A stretch of DNA of 64,000 bases from Dorea longicatena (GTDB taxonomy: Bacteria > Bacillota > Clostridia > Lachnospirales > Lachnospiraceae): the NCBI RefSeq assembly GCF_025150085.1, contig NZ_CP102280.1:325001-389000 (forward strand), read 5' to 3'. Each line of letters begins with the position of its first letter. Within the stretch, counting starts at the first letter, position 1. Of this stretch, positions 63,802 to 64,000 are shown piece by piece. The translations under genes and the position numbers were made by a program. Under the pieces are notes generated by a model. The model had not been told where the DNA came from. It saw only the letters and a list, made by a program, of their open reading frames with translations, and searched no databases.

Positions 63802-64000
63802 ATGCTTGAAATTAAGAATTTGTCAAAAAGTTTTGGGAATCAGCAGGTACTGGATCATATTAGTCTGAAAATTGAAAAAGGAAAAGTAATTGCGGTTATT
63901 GGTCCATCGGGAACTGGTAAATCAACACTTCTTCGCTGTATTAATGTACTGGAAAGACCGGAAGAAGGAACAATCCAGCTGGATGATCAAATATTCGATT
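63802..64000 (+). CDS. Amino-acid ABC transporter ATPase (partial, runs off window)
   Basis: The first 66 codons are seen. They open [11 protein letters not shown] and include Walker [10 protein letters not shown]. An AGGAGAAACAT site precedes the ATG. The Walker B, signature and switch motifs lie beyond the right edge. It completes the importer started at 62210. Confidence 0.88.
   Translation, partial: MLEIKNLSKSFGNQQVLDHISLKIEKGKVIAVIGPSGTGKSTLLRCINVLERPEEGTIQLDDQIFD

Overview
The window looks like chromosome from a low-GC Gram-positive gut anaerobe of the Lachnospiraceae type (Clostridia; Dorea/Mediterraneibacter-like). The signs are AGGAGG-type ribosome sites, many Rho-independent terminators, an FMN riboswitch and a T-box that act by attenuation, YesM/YesN regulators, an MglC with a coiled-coil extension, and C_GCAxxG_C_C proteins. 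The genus is inference; no rRNA or tRNA gene was seen.

Region 1 (1-17 kb) is accessory and rearranged. It opens with a strikingly AT-rich three-gene block: a DUF4209/HEPN-like protein with an RNxxxHG motif, an unknown protein, and a PIN-like nuclease. The block ends abruptly inside a decapitated DUF3427-type helicase, which is followed by a Nudix hydrolase. Next comes an AlbA_2/HATPase (Schlafen-like) gene. A sucrose island (scrR-scrA-scrB) with a clear promoter and LacI-type operators sits between two near-identical 1150-bp direct copies of that gene; the second copy is beheaded. IS21 istB debris and a stray piece of the downstream SprT-like gene mark the rearrangement.

Region 2 (16.8-25.4 kb) holds housekeeping genes: an NrtR-like Nudix protein, an esterase, a C_GCAxxG_C_C protein, an HD phosphohydrolase and a lysophospholipase-like hydrolase. 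Then comes a complete riboflavin operon (promoter, FMN riboswitch, attenuator, ribD-ribE-ribBA-ribH) with a HAD phosphatase that could supply the missing dephosphorylation step.

Region 3 (25.4-38 kb) has a T-box-controlled CstA peptide/pyruvate-type transporter and a galactose-type ABC importer (mglBAC). The importer is followed by a YesN response regulator, a YesM sensor kinase and two further membrane-anchored sugar-binding proteins, which together suggest a sugar-sensing three-component system.

Region 4 (38-52.9 kb) carries the radical-SAM/TIGR03915 putative DNA-repair pair, a flavodoxin-like protein, a GNAT, a dicarboxylate symporter, an EamA exporter and, on the minus strand, a MATE pump, a D-2-hydroxyacid dehydrogenase and a Na+/Ca2+ antiporter. 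Two transporter pseudogenes (AGCS and CstA type) that have lost internal blocks follow. After them come a methyltransferase, an RNA methyltransferase and ThrH.

Region 5 (52.9-64 kb) starts with a roughly 270-bp imperfect palindrome between convergent genes. It continues with a SulP permease, an mgtE gene with a long leader holding two tiny ORFs, a LysR regulator, a C_GCAxxG_C_C protein next to a TDT transporter, a PatB/MalY C-S lyase-like aminotransferase, two overlapping VOC genes and an amino-acid ABC importer that runs off the right edge.
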